Below, in pieces: positions 27,186-35,754 of a stretch of DNA of 64,000 nucleotides; the first letter of the stretch is position 1; each line of letters opens with the position of its first letter. The translations under genes were made by a program, and so were the position numbers. Under the pieces are notes generated by a model. It ran no database searches. It worked only from the letters and a program-made list of their open reading frames with translations, and was not told where the DNA came from. Source of the stretch: Promethearchaeota archaeon (lineage in GTDB: Archaea > Asgardarchaeota > Lokiarchaeia > Sigyniarchaeales > SOKP01); assembly GCA_019057795.1 (NCBI GenBank), contig JAHLWS010000038.1:1-64000 (forward strand), read 5' to 3'.

Positions 27186-27566
27186 TTATCTATTTAAAAC
27201 TTTTTTTACGTAATCACGCAGTTCATTACCCGAAAACGGTTTGGTAATGTATCCATCTGCGCCTAATTCTTTACCTTTTTCAATATCTTCTTTAAAACTC
27301 TTAACTGTGAAAAGGACAACTGGGATATCCTTATAGTCTTCCTTCGATCTTATGGATCGGAGAACCTCAAATCCTGAGAGTCCAGGCATCATTAAATCAA
27401 GGAGTATTAGGGCGACTTCCTCGTGTTTTTCTTCAAGGCCCTTTAAGCATTCTTTCCCGTTGCTACAAGTAAGTGTCTTAAAACTATCAAGTTTTAAAAA
27501 TCTTTCAGTAAGATTGACGATATCTGGCTCATCGTCGCAAATTAGGATAGTATTTTTTTCTGACAT
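27186..27566 (-). CDS. CheY-like receiver domain protein B
   Basis: 126 residues from ATG 27566 (TTG 27578 also in frame). Receiver domain with DDEPD, phospho-acceptor 'ALILLDLMMPGLSG', 'VVLFTVKSF' and the conserved K-P in 'DGYITKPFSG'. About two thirds identical to receiver A by eye, so the pair comes from tandem duplication; B keeps the canonical lysine-proline and A does not. Confidence 0.92.
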   Translation of the reverse strand: MSEKNTILICDDEPDIVNLTERFLKLDSFKTLTCSNGKECLKGLEEKHEEVALILLDLMMPGLSGFEVLRSIRSKEDYKDIPVVLFTVKSFKEDIEKGKELGADGYITKPFSGNELRDYVKKVLNR

Positions 27567-27707
27567 GCTAAACCTCAATTGTTTTTAATAAAATAGTATT
27601 TTTTTTTATTTGGTATTTAACTTATTCTTATGACTACATATATATTTTATCTACTTATTTAATAATTTATATGTATACTTTTTAGCATTTTTATATATCG
27701 AAAATTT

Positions 27708-28364
27708 ATGTCAAATCGTGAAAGTACGCCCAAATTTCCAGAGTCCTACATCGGTGATAAAGCAGTAGAATATGATAATTCAACGTGGATGGAAAGAAAT
27801 CAAAAAAAGACAACTTTATTATGTTTACAATATTTACGCGATGATAAGTTGGATAACCTCGGTAACTACAACGTTTTAGATGGTAATCGTTACATTATTG
27901 TGGATTTGGGATGTGGTTCAGGCTTTTCTTCGGAAATCTTAGTGGATAGTGGCCATCGAGTTATTGGTATCGATATTCTAATCGATATGCTCTCGAAAGC
28001 AAAAACTAAAAAAAAAATCTCAGAAAATAAAAAAAATCTAGAGCTAATATTAGCTGATATTAATTATTTACCTTTAAGAAGTGCTTCAATTAATCATATT
28101 ATTTCAATTTCTGCTTACAATTTTATAATTTATGGAACAGAAACAATTCGAGACAAATTTAAAGCTGTTAATAATACAGCAATGTATTTGAAAAAAGTTT
28201 TAAAACGAAAAGGAAGAATAATAATCGAATTTTACCCAAAAGAAGATAATGAATTAGAATTATTTACTTCTTCCTTTAATAATAACGGTTTTGATGGATT
28301 TATGATTAAAAAGAATCCTGCTCAAAAAGCGGGTCAAACTTACTTATTATTAAAAAAGCGGTGA
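27708..28364 (+). CDS. Class I SAM-dependent methyltransferase
   Basis: 218 residues, ATG start. SAM-binding motif I 'IIVDLGCGSGFSSEIL', motif II 'VIGIDILIDML', and motif around 'LILADINYLPLRSASINHI' define the class I fold. The ending 'GQTYLLLKKR' is typical for the BUD23-like/UbiE-like small methyltransferases, and the N-terminus (PESYIGDKAVEYDNSTWMERNQ) is near the BUD23-type rRNA methyltransferase pattern. Substrate not proven. Its TGA stop at 28362 is in the same frame as the next gene. Confidence 0.85.
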   Translation: MSNRESTPKFPESYIGDKAVEYDNSTWMERNQKKTTLLCLQYLRDDKLDNLGNYNVLDGNRYIIVDLGCGSGFSSEILVDSGHRVIGIDILIDMLSKAKTKKKISENKKNLELILADINYLPLRSASINHIISISAYNFIIYGTETIRDKFKAVNNTAMYLKKVLKRKGRIIIEFYPKEDNELELFTSSFNNNGFDGFMIKKNPAQKAGQTYLLLKKR

Positions 28365-28370
28365 GAAGAT

Positions 28371-29465
28371 ATAGGAACTTGCATATTCTGTGGAAAAACA
28401 GGCATATTTATTTCTGATGTGCTTCAAGTATGTCGAGATTGCATTCTAAATAAAAATTGGGAGGTCGTTGAACTGCATATTTTAGCTGTTCATAAACAAG
28501 TTAGAAATTTAGTAGATTTACCGTCCAAACCTCCAAAAGCAGATGATATGGATGCTAAATTAAAATGTAACCTTTGCATTAACGAATGTGTTCTTTCTAA
28601 AAATGATTTAAGCTATTGTGGGTTGCGAAATATACCGAAAAGTCAAAGTGGTGAGTTACCCTTACCTTCTAAATCAAGAGGTTATATTCACGGGTACCTT
28701 GATCGAATACCAACTAATTGTTGTAATGCATGGTTTTGTAGTGCGGAATATGATACATACTCGTACGCTGCGTTTCTTTATGGTTGCACTTTTAATTGCT
28801 TATTTTGCCAAAATGCATCCCATAAATCTTTTTCTAATAATTATTTGATTGATGTCGAGACTTTGGCCAACCAAATCTATAAAAATAAAAAAATCACATG
28901 TATATGTTATTTTGGTGGGACTCCTGAAGCACAACTACCTTTTTCAATTAATTTAGCAGAGATGGTTCTCGAAAAAATCAAAAAAGAAGGAAAAAATCGA
29001 AAATTTAGAGTATGTTGGGAATGGAATGGTAGCGGGAACCAAGACTTAGTTGAAAAATGCATGCAAATTGCCATAGCATCCGGAGGAAACGTTAAATTCG
29101 ATTTAAAATGTTTTAACGAGAAATTAAACTTAGCTTTATGTGGAGTCAGCAATACAAGGACCCTTGATAACTTTAATTTTTTAGCGAAAAATTACTTTGG
29201 AACACGAAAAAAAACATATGAATTAAGTGCATGTACATTATTAGTTCCAGGTTATGTAAACCACGAAGAAGTGGAACTAATTGCAAAATTTATTAGTGAA
29301 ATTAACGATACGATTCCTTATAGCTTGCTAATTTTCCACGGAGACTATCAAATGAAGGATTTACCAATAACTCCAAGAAAACAGGCAATAAAATGCTTAG
29401 AAATAGCTAAAAAATATCTTAAAAATGTGAATTTAGGAAATAAATTTCTTTTAGGGCTTTCTTAA
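28371..29465 (+). CDS. Radical SAM protein with N-terminal zinc ribbon
   Basis: Coding sense clearly begins upstream of the first ATG (28419): the frame from 28380 gives TCIFCGKTG...LQVCRDCI, a zinc-ribbon-like CxxC/CxxC pair. The in-frame TGA of the methyltransferase gene stands at 28362, so the start must be non-canonical (ATA 28371 is the only candidate I see) or the two genes are read as one. A second cysteine set (CNLCINECVLS) and the radical SAM motif 'LYGCTFNCLFCQN' (CxxxCxxC) follow, then 'GGTPEAQ'. Such archaeal radical SAM proteins resemble PFL-activase-like enzymes; substrate unknown. Confidence 0.8.
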   Translation: MGTCIFCGKTGIFISDVLQVCRDCILNKNWEVVELHILAVHKQVRNLVDLPSKPPKADDMDAKLKCNLCINECVLSKNDLSYCGLRNIPKSQSGELPLPSKSRGYIHGYLDRIPTNCCNAWFCSAEYDTYSYAAFLYGCTFNCLFCQNASHKSFSNNYLIDVETLANQIYKNKKITCICYFGGTPEAQLPFSINLAEMVLEKIKKEGKNRKFRVCWEWNGSGNQDLVEKCMQIAIASGGNVKFDLKCFNEKLNLALCGVSNTRTLDNFNFLAKNYFGTRKKTYELSACTLLVPGYVNHEEVELIAKFISEINDTIPYSLLIFHGDYQMKDLPITPRKQAIKCLEIAKKYLKNVNLGNKFLLGLS

Positions 29466-29613
29466 TTTTTTTTTAAAAGCGTTTATTGGTTTGATAAAAT
29501 ACATATTTTCTAACGATCTTGTGAAACTGTTATTAACTTTTTTCCATAATAATTATTAAATAGGAAAAATAGGATAAGCTTATTATTAATTTTAAAAAAA
29601 AAGTTGCTTAAGA

Positions 29614-30714
29614 ATGAAAAGAATTAAGAGTGTTGATGCAATTCGCGGATTATGCATACTTCTCATGATTCTTGGACACTTATTAGATTGGTGGATTAGA
29701 CCCGAGGATAGATGGTTAGTATATATGTTGTTTGCATTTTTAGCGCCTATAGCTGCTACAGGATTTATGTTTATTTCAGGATTCAGTGCAATTTTATCTT
29801 ATAAAAGGAAAGTTACAAATATAGAAGATTCAAATGGACTTACTATGCGCAAAGTTAAAAATATATACCTTATTAGAGCTTTGTTATTATTAATAGTAGC
29901 CTTGCTCTATAATACAGCAATAGCTTTTGGTATTAATGATCCTACTTGGATTTGGGCGTGGAATGTTTTACAAACAATCGCGATTTCGCTCTTATTGGGG
30001 TGGTTTTTCTTAAATACTTCAAAAACATTTAGGATTTTGGTTGGAATTGTATTACTAGTTGTCAATCAATTTATTTCACCCTTTTTGATACCCTATGAGG
30101 GACAAACTAATATTTATGGGCTGTTATTCTATATTTTATACCATCCTTTAGAGCAATTTACAATCTTGTCTTATTTTTCTATATTTCTCCTTGGAACTGT
30201 AGTGGGAGATTTGTTTACTGAGGTTAACAAAATTAGCGATCAAGAGGAAAGGAAACATGCGATAAAATATGAATTTATAACGCCTTTATTGTTAATTGGG
30301 ATAATTTTAGTGTCTTTTGGTTTCATTTTTCGTTTTCCTGATATTATTTTTCGTAGAACCCTTTCTTCGCTGGTTTTTTCTATTGGTTTTTTTCTAATTT
30401 TGCTTTCAATACTTTTATATATTGAAGAATTTGAAATTGTTAAAACAAAAAAAAGTTATAGATTTTTCTATTATTACTCTTTTTACTCTTTTACTATTTA
30501 TTTGGGGCATAATCCATTGTATTTTATATTTTTTGGGCAATTAAACGCTTTGACTATTTGGATAGGCCTCGTAGGAACTACAATTTTGATAACGCTAATA
30601 CTCAAAGGCATTTATAAAAAATGGGGGAGAAAAGCCTCTTTAAAAACTCAATTAAGCATCCTAAGTTTAATAATACTAAGTAAAATAGAACAAAAAGAAA
30701 GTAAAAATAGTTAA
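29614..30714 (+). CDS. DUF1624/HGSNAT-like membrane acyltransferase (copy A)
   Basis: 366 residues, about ten transmembrane segments. The start MKRIKSVDAIRGLCILLMIL GHLL with arginine and histidine, 'GFMFISGFSAILSYKRK' and the second-half 'FSFTIYLGHNPLYF'-type segment are those of heparan-alpha-glucosaminide N-acetyltransferase-like membrane proteins. They move acyl groups across or onto surface sugars. It pairs with copy B at 32.25 kb, on the opposite strand and similar throughout, with rps10 and a membrane hydrolase gene between them. Confidence 0.82.
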   Translation: MKRIKSVDAIRGLCILLMILGHLLDWWIRPEDRWLVYMLFAFLAPIAATGFMFISGFSAILSYKRKVTNIEDSNGLTMRKVKNIYLIRALLLLIVALLYNTAIAFGINDPTWIWAWNVLQTIAISLLLGWFFLNTSKTFRILVGIVLLVVNQFISPFLIPYEGQTNIYGLLFYILYHPLEQFTILSYFSIFLLGTVVGDLFTEVNKISDQEERKHAIKYEFITPLLLIGIILVSFGFIFRFPDIIFRRTLSSLVFSIGFFLILLSILLYIEEFEIVKTKKSYRFFYYYSFYSFTIYLGHNPLYFIFFGQLNALTIWIGLVGTTILITLILKGIYKKWGRKASLKTQLSILSLIILSKIEQKESKNS

Positions 30715-30835
30715 TTTAACAATAACATTTTTTTCAATAAAAGTTAAGTTTCTTGTTTTAAGGTATGAATGATAAAATTTATTTAATTTTAATAATTTCT
30801 AATTCTAATTATTGAATCTATAAAATGTTTAAAAA

Positions 30836-31141
30836 ATGCAAAGAGCAAGGATTAGGCTTTCTTCTACTAAACTTCCAGCGCTAAAAGCCGTATGCGAACA
30901 AATAGAAAGCGTGTGTAAAAATCAAGGCATTAGAAAACTTGGACCAATTCCCTTACCTACAAAGCGATTACGCGTACCCGTATTAAAAGCACCTTCTGGT
31001 CAAGGAACTGCAACTTGGGCGAAGTTTGAAATGAGAATCCACAAACGCCTTTTTGAAATAATTGCGAACGAGCGCTCGATGCATCTTATTATGAAGATCC
31101 AGATTCCAGAAACAGTTTTAGTTGAAATTGAGTTAATATAA
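30836..31141 (+). CDS. rps10: Ribosomal protein uS10, archaeal type
   Basis: 101 residues, the normal archaeal length. 'MQRARIRLSSTKLPALKAVC' and 'GPIPLPTKRLRVPVLKAPSGQG' with 'WAKFEMRIHKRLFEI' are the conserved uS10 blocks. It belongs to the 30S head. In most archaea this gene follows the EF-1 alpha gene in the str operon; here it stands alone between the acyltransferase copy A and a membrane protein. A TATA-like AT-rich stretch precedes it. Confidence 0.96.
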   Translation: MQRARIRLSSTKLPALKAVCEQIESVCKNQGIRKLGPIPLPTKRLRVPVLKAPSGQGTATWAKFEMRIHKRLFEIIANERSMHLIMKIQIPETVLVEIELI

Positions 31142-31214
31142 TCAAACTTCTTTTTATAATCTAGAAATATTCCATCATAAGAATTTAAATATTAAAAAAA
31201 TAAATTATAATTGT

Positions 31215-32081
31215 ATGCCTTTTACATCATATCATTTAGGCCCAGGCTTAATGATAGGATTGTTGTTTCTTAATTTCATCGATTTTCCTACATTCTTAAT
31301 TGCTAGCATAATTGTTGATATAGAACCCTTTATAGTCTTATTTTTTAACTTAGATTATCCGCTTCATGGTTTTTTCCACAGTTTTTTAGGAGGGACTATT
31401 GTTGCACTTCTCTTGACGGTGGTAATGAGCAGAATTAGAAAATATTTTTCCCCTTTAATGTCGTTTTTCAAGTTAGAACAAGATGTATCGTTTAAAAAAA
31501 TCTTGGTTGCCTCTCTTTCGGGAATTTATATTCACATTTTACTCGATTCCCCTATTTACACGGATATTCAACCTTTTTTTCCTTTCGCTTTTAATCCTTT
31601 CTATCGAAGTACTAGTTTTCCTGGATTATTGGAAACCACGATATGCGTTTTGTGTTTCATGGGAGCATTAATTATTTACATAATTAGATTATTTCAATAT
31701 AAATTAAAAAATCAAGAAAAAATTCAAGTGAAAAAAGAGTTAGAAAATCTTATTCAGTTAGTTAAAAAACAAAAATTGATATCCATAATAATTGCCTATT
31801 TCATAATTGGGATAATCTATGTTTTAACTGGATTTTTCCACGATATAATTATAGGAAAACAAATCATATTCCCTCTTATGATAAGTATACCTCTTGGAGC
31901 ACCATTTTGGCCATTGTTGGTTTATGCCGATTTTATAAACATCGGTATAATGCTTCAAGACGTTACTACATTAATTTCCTTTATTCTTTTTGCTTTATTC
32001 TTTTTGTATTGTTTTAGGATGGTTAAACCCGTAAATGAAATAACGAAAGAAGAAGGTTCATCATATAAATATAAGAATTAA
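31215..32081 (+). CDS. YdjM/DUF457-like membrane-bound hydrolase family protein
   Basis: 288 residues with about seven hydrophobic segments. 'MPFTSYHLGPGLMIGLLF', 'IIVDIEPFIVL', 'LHGFFHSFLGG' and 'IYIHILLDSPIYTDIQPFFPF' give the His/Asp residues (H in YH, D-x-E-P, HxxxH and DS) seen in metal-dependent membrane hydrolases of the LexA-regulated YdjM type. Activity unproven. Lies 74 bases after rps10 on the same strand. Confidence 0.7.
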   Translation: MPFTSYHLGPGLMIGLLFLNFIDFPTFLIASIIVDIEPFIVLFFNLDYPLHGFFHSFLGGTIVALLLTVVMSRIRKYFSPLMSFFKLEQDVSFKKILVASLSGIYIHILLDSPIYTDIQPFFPFAFNPFYRSTSFPGLLETTICVLCFMGALIIYIIRLFQYKLKNQEKIQVKKELENLIQLVKKQKLISIIIAYFIIGIIYVLTGFFHDIIIGKQIIFPLMISIPLGAPFWPLLVYADFINIGIMLQDVTTLISFILFALFFLYCFRMVKPVNEITKEEGSSYKYKN

Positions 32082-32100
32082 TTAAATATGAAATAGAGAT

Positions 32101-32244
32101 GTGCAAAATATTCTAAAAAGATACAAGCGATTGATTAGTATACAATGTGGGCACATACAAACATTAATCCGAATTGATCTAAGAAAACATATAAAATGCT
32201 CAACATTGCAGAACGCTTTAAAACTGCAAAAATTGTTCAATTAA
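32101..32244 (+). CDS. Short ORF, possible zinc-ribbon remnant
   Basis: GTG 32101 opens 47 codons to TAA 32242: 'RYKRLISIQCGHIQTLIRID' then LRKHIKCSTLQNALKLQKLFN. The CGH and KCST spacing looks like a zinc ribbon that has lost half of its cysteines. It lies directly after the membrane hydrolase and 5 bases before the convergent acyltransferase stop. It may be a decayed gene or chance. Confidence 0.25.
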   Translation: MQNILKRYKRLISIQCGHIQTLIRIDLRKHIKCSTLQNALKLQKLFN

Positions 32245-32249
32245 GATTT

Positions 32250-33362
32250 TTAATATGAATTTAAATCCCGAGATAAGTATCTTTCTTCTAATTTATTCGC
32301 TAATTTTGAACTTAAAATGCTTATTAACACTTTTAAAGAGGCATTTTTTCCCCATTTTTTATAAATTCCTTTGAGTAAGAGCGTCAAGAAAATAAATACT
32401 CCTACGATGGCTATCCAGACACTTAAAACGTTTAATTGTCGAAAAAATATAAAATACAATGGATTATGCGCCAAATAAATAGTAAAAGAGTAAAAAGAGA
32501 AATAATAGAAAAATCTATAACTTTTTTTTGTTTTAACAACTTCGAATTCTTCAATATATAAAAGTATTGAAAGCAAAACTAGAACTGTACCTATTGAATA
32601 TAACATCGAAGAGAACGTTCCATGGTATAAAAAATCAGGAAAGAAAAAAATTGCACCAAATATCATTAAGATTATTCCAATTAACAATGAAAATTTTATA
32701 AATTCATATTTTATCGCATGTTTCCTTTCCTCTTGATCGCTAATTTTGTTAATCTCAAAAAAAACATCTCCTACTACAGTTCCTATAAGAAATACAGAAA
32801 AAAAAGACAAGATAATATATTGATCTAAAGGATGGAATAAAATATGATAAAATACCCCATACATATTAGGTTGACCCATATATGAGGTTAATAATATTAA
32901 GATACATTGATCAGCAACTAATAAAACAATTCCAAGAACAATCCTAAATGTTTTTGAAGTTTTAAGTAGAGGCCACATCAGAAGAAGAGAGACAGCAATC
33001 GTTTGTAAAACATTCCAAGACCAAATCCAAGTAAGATCATTTATCGTAAAAGCTATTAAAGTATTATAAATTAAAGCTATTATTAATATTAATAAAGCTC
33101 TAATAATGTATTCATTTTTAATTTTACGCATAGTGAATTCATTTGAATTTTCAGCTTTTATAACCCTACTTTTATATGATAATGTAGTGCTGAATCCTGA
33201 AATAAACAAAAATCCCGAAGCTGCTAATGGTGCTAAAAGTTCAAAAAGTATTACTTGCAACCATTTATCTTCATATTTTAACCACCAATCGAGCAGATGT
33301 CCCAGAATCATCAGGAAAATACAAAATCCGCGAATAGCATCAATATTTTTAATTCTCTTCAT
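32250..33362 (-). CDS. DUF1624/HGSNAT-like membrane acyltransferase (copy B)
   Basis: 370 residues. Almost the same plan as copy A: MKRIKNIDAIRGFCIFLMIL, 'SGFLFISGFSTTLSYKSR', 'DLTWIWSWNVLQTIAVSLLL' and 'SFYSFTIYLAHNPLYFIFFR'. About ten transmembrane segments. It is inverted relative to copy A, so the two make a long inverted repeat at the protein level around rps10 and the YdjM-like gene. Substrate unknown. Confidence 0.82.
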   Translation of the reverse strand: MKRIKNIDAIRGFCIFLMILGHLLDWWLKYEDKWLQVILFELLAPLAASGFLFISGFSTTLSYKSRVIKAENSNEFTMRKIKNEYIIRALLILIIALIYNTLIAFTINDLTWIWSWNVLQTIAVSLLLMWPLLKTSKTFRIVLGIVLLVADQCILILLTSYMGQPNMYGVFYHILFHPLDQYIILSFFSVFLIGTVVGDVFFEINKISDQEERKHAIKYEFIKFSLLIGIILMIFGAIFFFPDFLYHGTFSSMLYSIGTVLVLLSILLYIEEFEVVKTKKSYRFFYYFSFYSFTIYLAHNPLYFIFFRQLNVLSVWIAIVGVFIFLTLLLKGIYKKWGKNASLKVLISILSSKLANKLEERYLSRDLNSY

Positions 33363-33595
33363 AATTTATGAAGAACATAATTTTTTTATGAAAATGATTA
33401 AAGTTATACTATTTTTTCCTATTTAATAATTTTTATTAAATAACTTTCTTTCTTCTTTTTTCTATTATCTTTACTAAACTGGAGCTTAATTTTCTTAATT
33501 AAATTTTAAATATTTTAATCAGATTTAAATCGTTAGACACTCTTATTTTTAATAAATATAGATAAATGGATAATTGAAAAACATAAAATACTCAA

Positions 33596-34852
33596 ATGAT
33601 TAACTCTAATAACAGTAAAAGATTTTACGCTAAACCGATTTTCGTGAATTCTGTATTATTAGTTGTAAATTTAGGTCTATTTATTTTTAAGTTAATTTTT
33701 GCTGATTTAAGCGGTAGTTTGGCGCTTCGAGCGGATGCTTTTGATAATCTTACAGATATAATTATGGTATTTGCTGCTTTAGTTGGAATCATTTACGCAA
33801 AAAGAAAACCAAATGAACAATTTCCTTATGGATATTACAAAATAGAAAATATAATCAGCTTAATTATAGCACTAGTCATATTTTTTACAGCGTATAATAT
33901 AATTATTATTTCGTTCTCCGAAATTTACGCACACTTCGTTGGACTTCCAAAACAAATAATAATTTCTCCCGTAATTTTTATTTTCTTAATCATTTCATTA
34001 ATTATTTCGTTCTCAACAACCTTATATTTAAGTGTAATAGGAAAACAAACAAACTCACCTATAATTCAATCTCAAGCAAGCGAAAAATTCTACGATAACC
34101 TTATCTCGTCTTCAGTGATAATTGGTTTTATAGGTGCCTTATTCGGCGTGAATTTTTTAGATTCAATAATTAGTCTGATTATTGCTTTACTAATTATTAA
34201 AGGAGGATACGATATTTTCTTGACTTCTACTAAAATATTATTAGACGCTATAATCGATTTTGACCAAAGAAACGAACTTCATAATTTGATTAAAAACTTT
34301 CCAAATGTTAAAGAAATTGAATACCTTGAAATTAGATCATACGGGCGATATATTTTTCTGGAAGTTGTAGTAATTTTAAATAAAGAACTTAATTTGCATC
34401 AAATTCAGTCGTTGGAAAATGCGATGTCAGATAAAATCCAAGCGGAATTCCCTCAAATCTTTAGAATCATTATTATTTCTCAAACTCTACCAAAAGAAGT
34501 TATAAAGATCGCCGTGCCTTTAGCGAACAACGAAGGTTTAAGTTCTAAAATCTCCGAGCACTTTGGAGAAACGCCTTTCTTTGCTATCTTGGAAATGCAA
34601 GAAGAAAAAAACTTACTTGAATTAAAGAACTATAACATTCTACCAAACAAGTTTGCAAACGAAGAAAAAAGAAAAGGTATACTAATTTCTGAATGGCTAC
34701 CTTTAGAAAAAATAGATAAGCTTTATTTAAAAAATAAGTTGAAAAAGGGTCCACATTTACTCTTGGAAAATGGCTTTGTCCAAATGATTGTAACAGAATT
34801 AGGTAGCATAAAAGAAATTTTGGAACAAGAAAGACATATTCAATCCTCTTAA
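33596..34852 (+). CDS. Cation diffusion facilitator fused to a NifX-like domain
   Basis: 418 residues. Residues 1-215 form the six-helix CDF transporter with the HxxxD/DxxxD metal pattern (LRADAFDNLTD; the first position is A rather than H) and 'QASEKFYDNLISS'. Residues 220-295 are the cytoplasmic dimerisation domain. The rest ('IKIAVPLANNEGLSSKISEH', FGETPFFAILEM) is a dinitrogenase iron-molybdenum-cofactor-binding (NifX/NifB-type) domain, which binds metal clusters in other proteins. The fusion suggests iron or metal-cluster-linked efflux. The His-to-Ala-type change in the first site may alter the transported metal; I infer this only. Confidence 0.85.
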   Translation: MINSNNSKRFYAKPIFVNSVLLVVNLGLFIFKLIFADLSGSLALRADAFDNLTDIIMVFAALVGIIYAKRKPNEQFPYGYYKIENIISLIIALVIFFTAYNIIIISFSEIYAHFVGLPKQIIISPVIFIFLIISLIISFSTTLYLSVIGKQTNSPIIQSQASEKFYDNLISSSVIIGFIGALFGVNFLDSIISLIIALLIIKGGYDIFLTSTKILLDAIIDFDQRNELHNLIKNFPNVKEIEYLEIRSYGRYIFLEVVVILNKELNLHQIQSLENAMSDKIQAEFPQIFRIIIISQTLPKEVIKIAVPLANNEGLSSKISEHFGETPFFAILEMQEEKNLLELKNYNILPNKFANEEKRKGILISEWLPLEKIDKLYLKNKLKKGPHLLLENGFVQMIVTELGSIKEILEQERHIQSS

Positions 34853-34909
34853 TAAAAGATATTTACCTAATTGTATTTTATTATTTAATCAAACTTTTGA
34901 TTGGTTATT

Positions 34910-35737
34910 ATGGAACTAAGTATCGATCTATTGAAGCAAATTGCTGTAAATGTATATGATGCTATACATCCTATCTTAGGCACTAAAAAGGCGGCAGAAA
35001 AATCTCAGAGGGGCGCAGGTGGAGATGTTTCAATGCAAATAGACCTGATTGCGGAAAATATCGTTATTGACACTTTAGAAAATGGGAATGTAAATATATT
35101 GTTAATTAGCGAAGAATTGGGCGAACGATATATAGGAAATAAAGAAAAAGCAATTAAAAGCCAAAATGTTTTAATTATCGATCCTGTTGACGGTTCTAAT
35201 AACGCAGTAAGAGGAATCCCATACTGTTCAATATCAATAGCCTATGCTATAGGAAGAACGATTAATGACATAAAGAAAGCAGTGATTCTTGATTTAAACA
35301 CGAAAGATATTTATTGGGCTATTAAAGGCGAGGGTGCTTACTTAAATAATAATGAAATTCATGTTTCTGATTTAGACATTAGTGATAGTTGCTTTTTTGA
35401 GTTAAATCTTCCCATGAAAAACTTTTTTAAACACATAGATAATTTAAAACCAATTTTTAAAAGATTTTATCGTATCCGAATATTAGGGAGTAGTGCTTTA
35501 ACGTTGTGCCAACTTGCGAAAGGTAGCATGGAAGCATTTGTTAACTTAAGAGAAACAAATCGATTAGTTGATGTCGCAGCGGGATTTCTAATCCTAAAAG
35601 AAGCTGGAGGAGAAGCTTTTTCACTTAATGGTAGTAAAATTGAAGGAGATTTATCTATTTATTTGAAATTCCCTTTCATAGCTTCAAATAAAAAGTTAGT
35701 TTCATTCTTGAAAAAAGGATTAAGTTCCAATTATTAA
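34910..35737 (+). CDS. Inositol monophosphatase/fructose-1,6-bisphosphatase family (archaeal)
   Basis: 275 residues from ATG 34910 (TTG 34901 also in frame). Metal-dependent phosphatase motifs: 'GDVSMQIDLIAEN', 'LLISEELGER', 'IIDPVDGSNNAVRGIPYC' and 'NRLVDVAAGFLILKEAGG'. Archaeal members often hydrolyse both inositol-1-phosphate and fructose-1,6-bisphosphate, so a role in gluconeogenesis or lipid headgroup synthesis is possible. Cytoplasmic; follows the CDF gene by 57 bases. Confidence 0.9.
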   Translation: MELSIDLLKQIAVNVYDAIHPILGTKKAAEKSQRGAGGDVSMQIDLIAENIVIDTLENGNVNILLISEELGERYIGNKEKAIKSQNVLIIDPVDGSNNAVRGIPYCSISIAYAIGRTINDIKKAVILDLNTKDIYWAIKGEGAYLNNNEIHVSDLDISDSCFFELNLPMKNFFKHIDNLKPIFKRFYRIRILGSSALTLCQLAKGSMEAFVNLRETNRLVDVAAGFLILKEAGGEAFSLNGSKIEGDLSIYLKFPFIASNKKLVSFLKKGLSSNY

Positions 35738-35754
35738 TAGCTTATTTAGATGTA

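Noticed and set aside
28362..28364. TGA between methyltransferase and radical SAM as selenocysteine
   Set aside because: No cysteine or redox context and no downstream element like those at 21.3 and 21.7 kb; a rare start codon is simpler.
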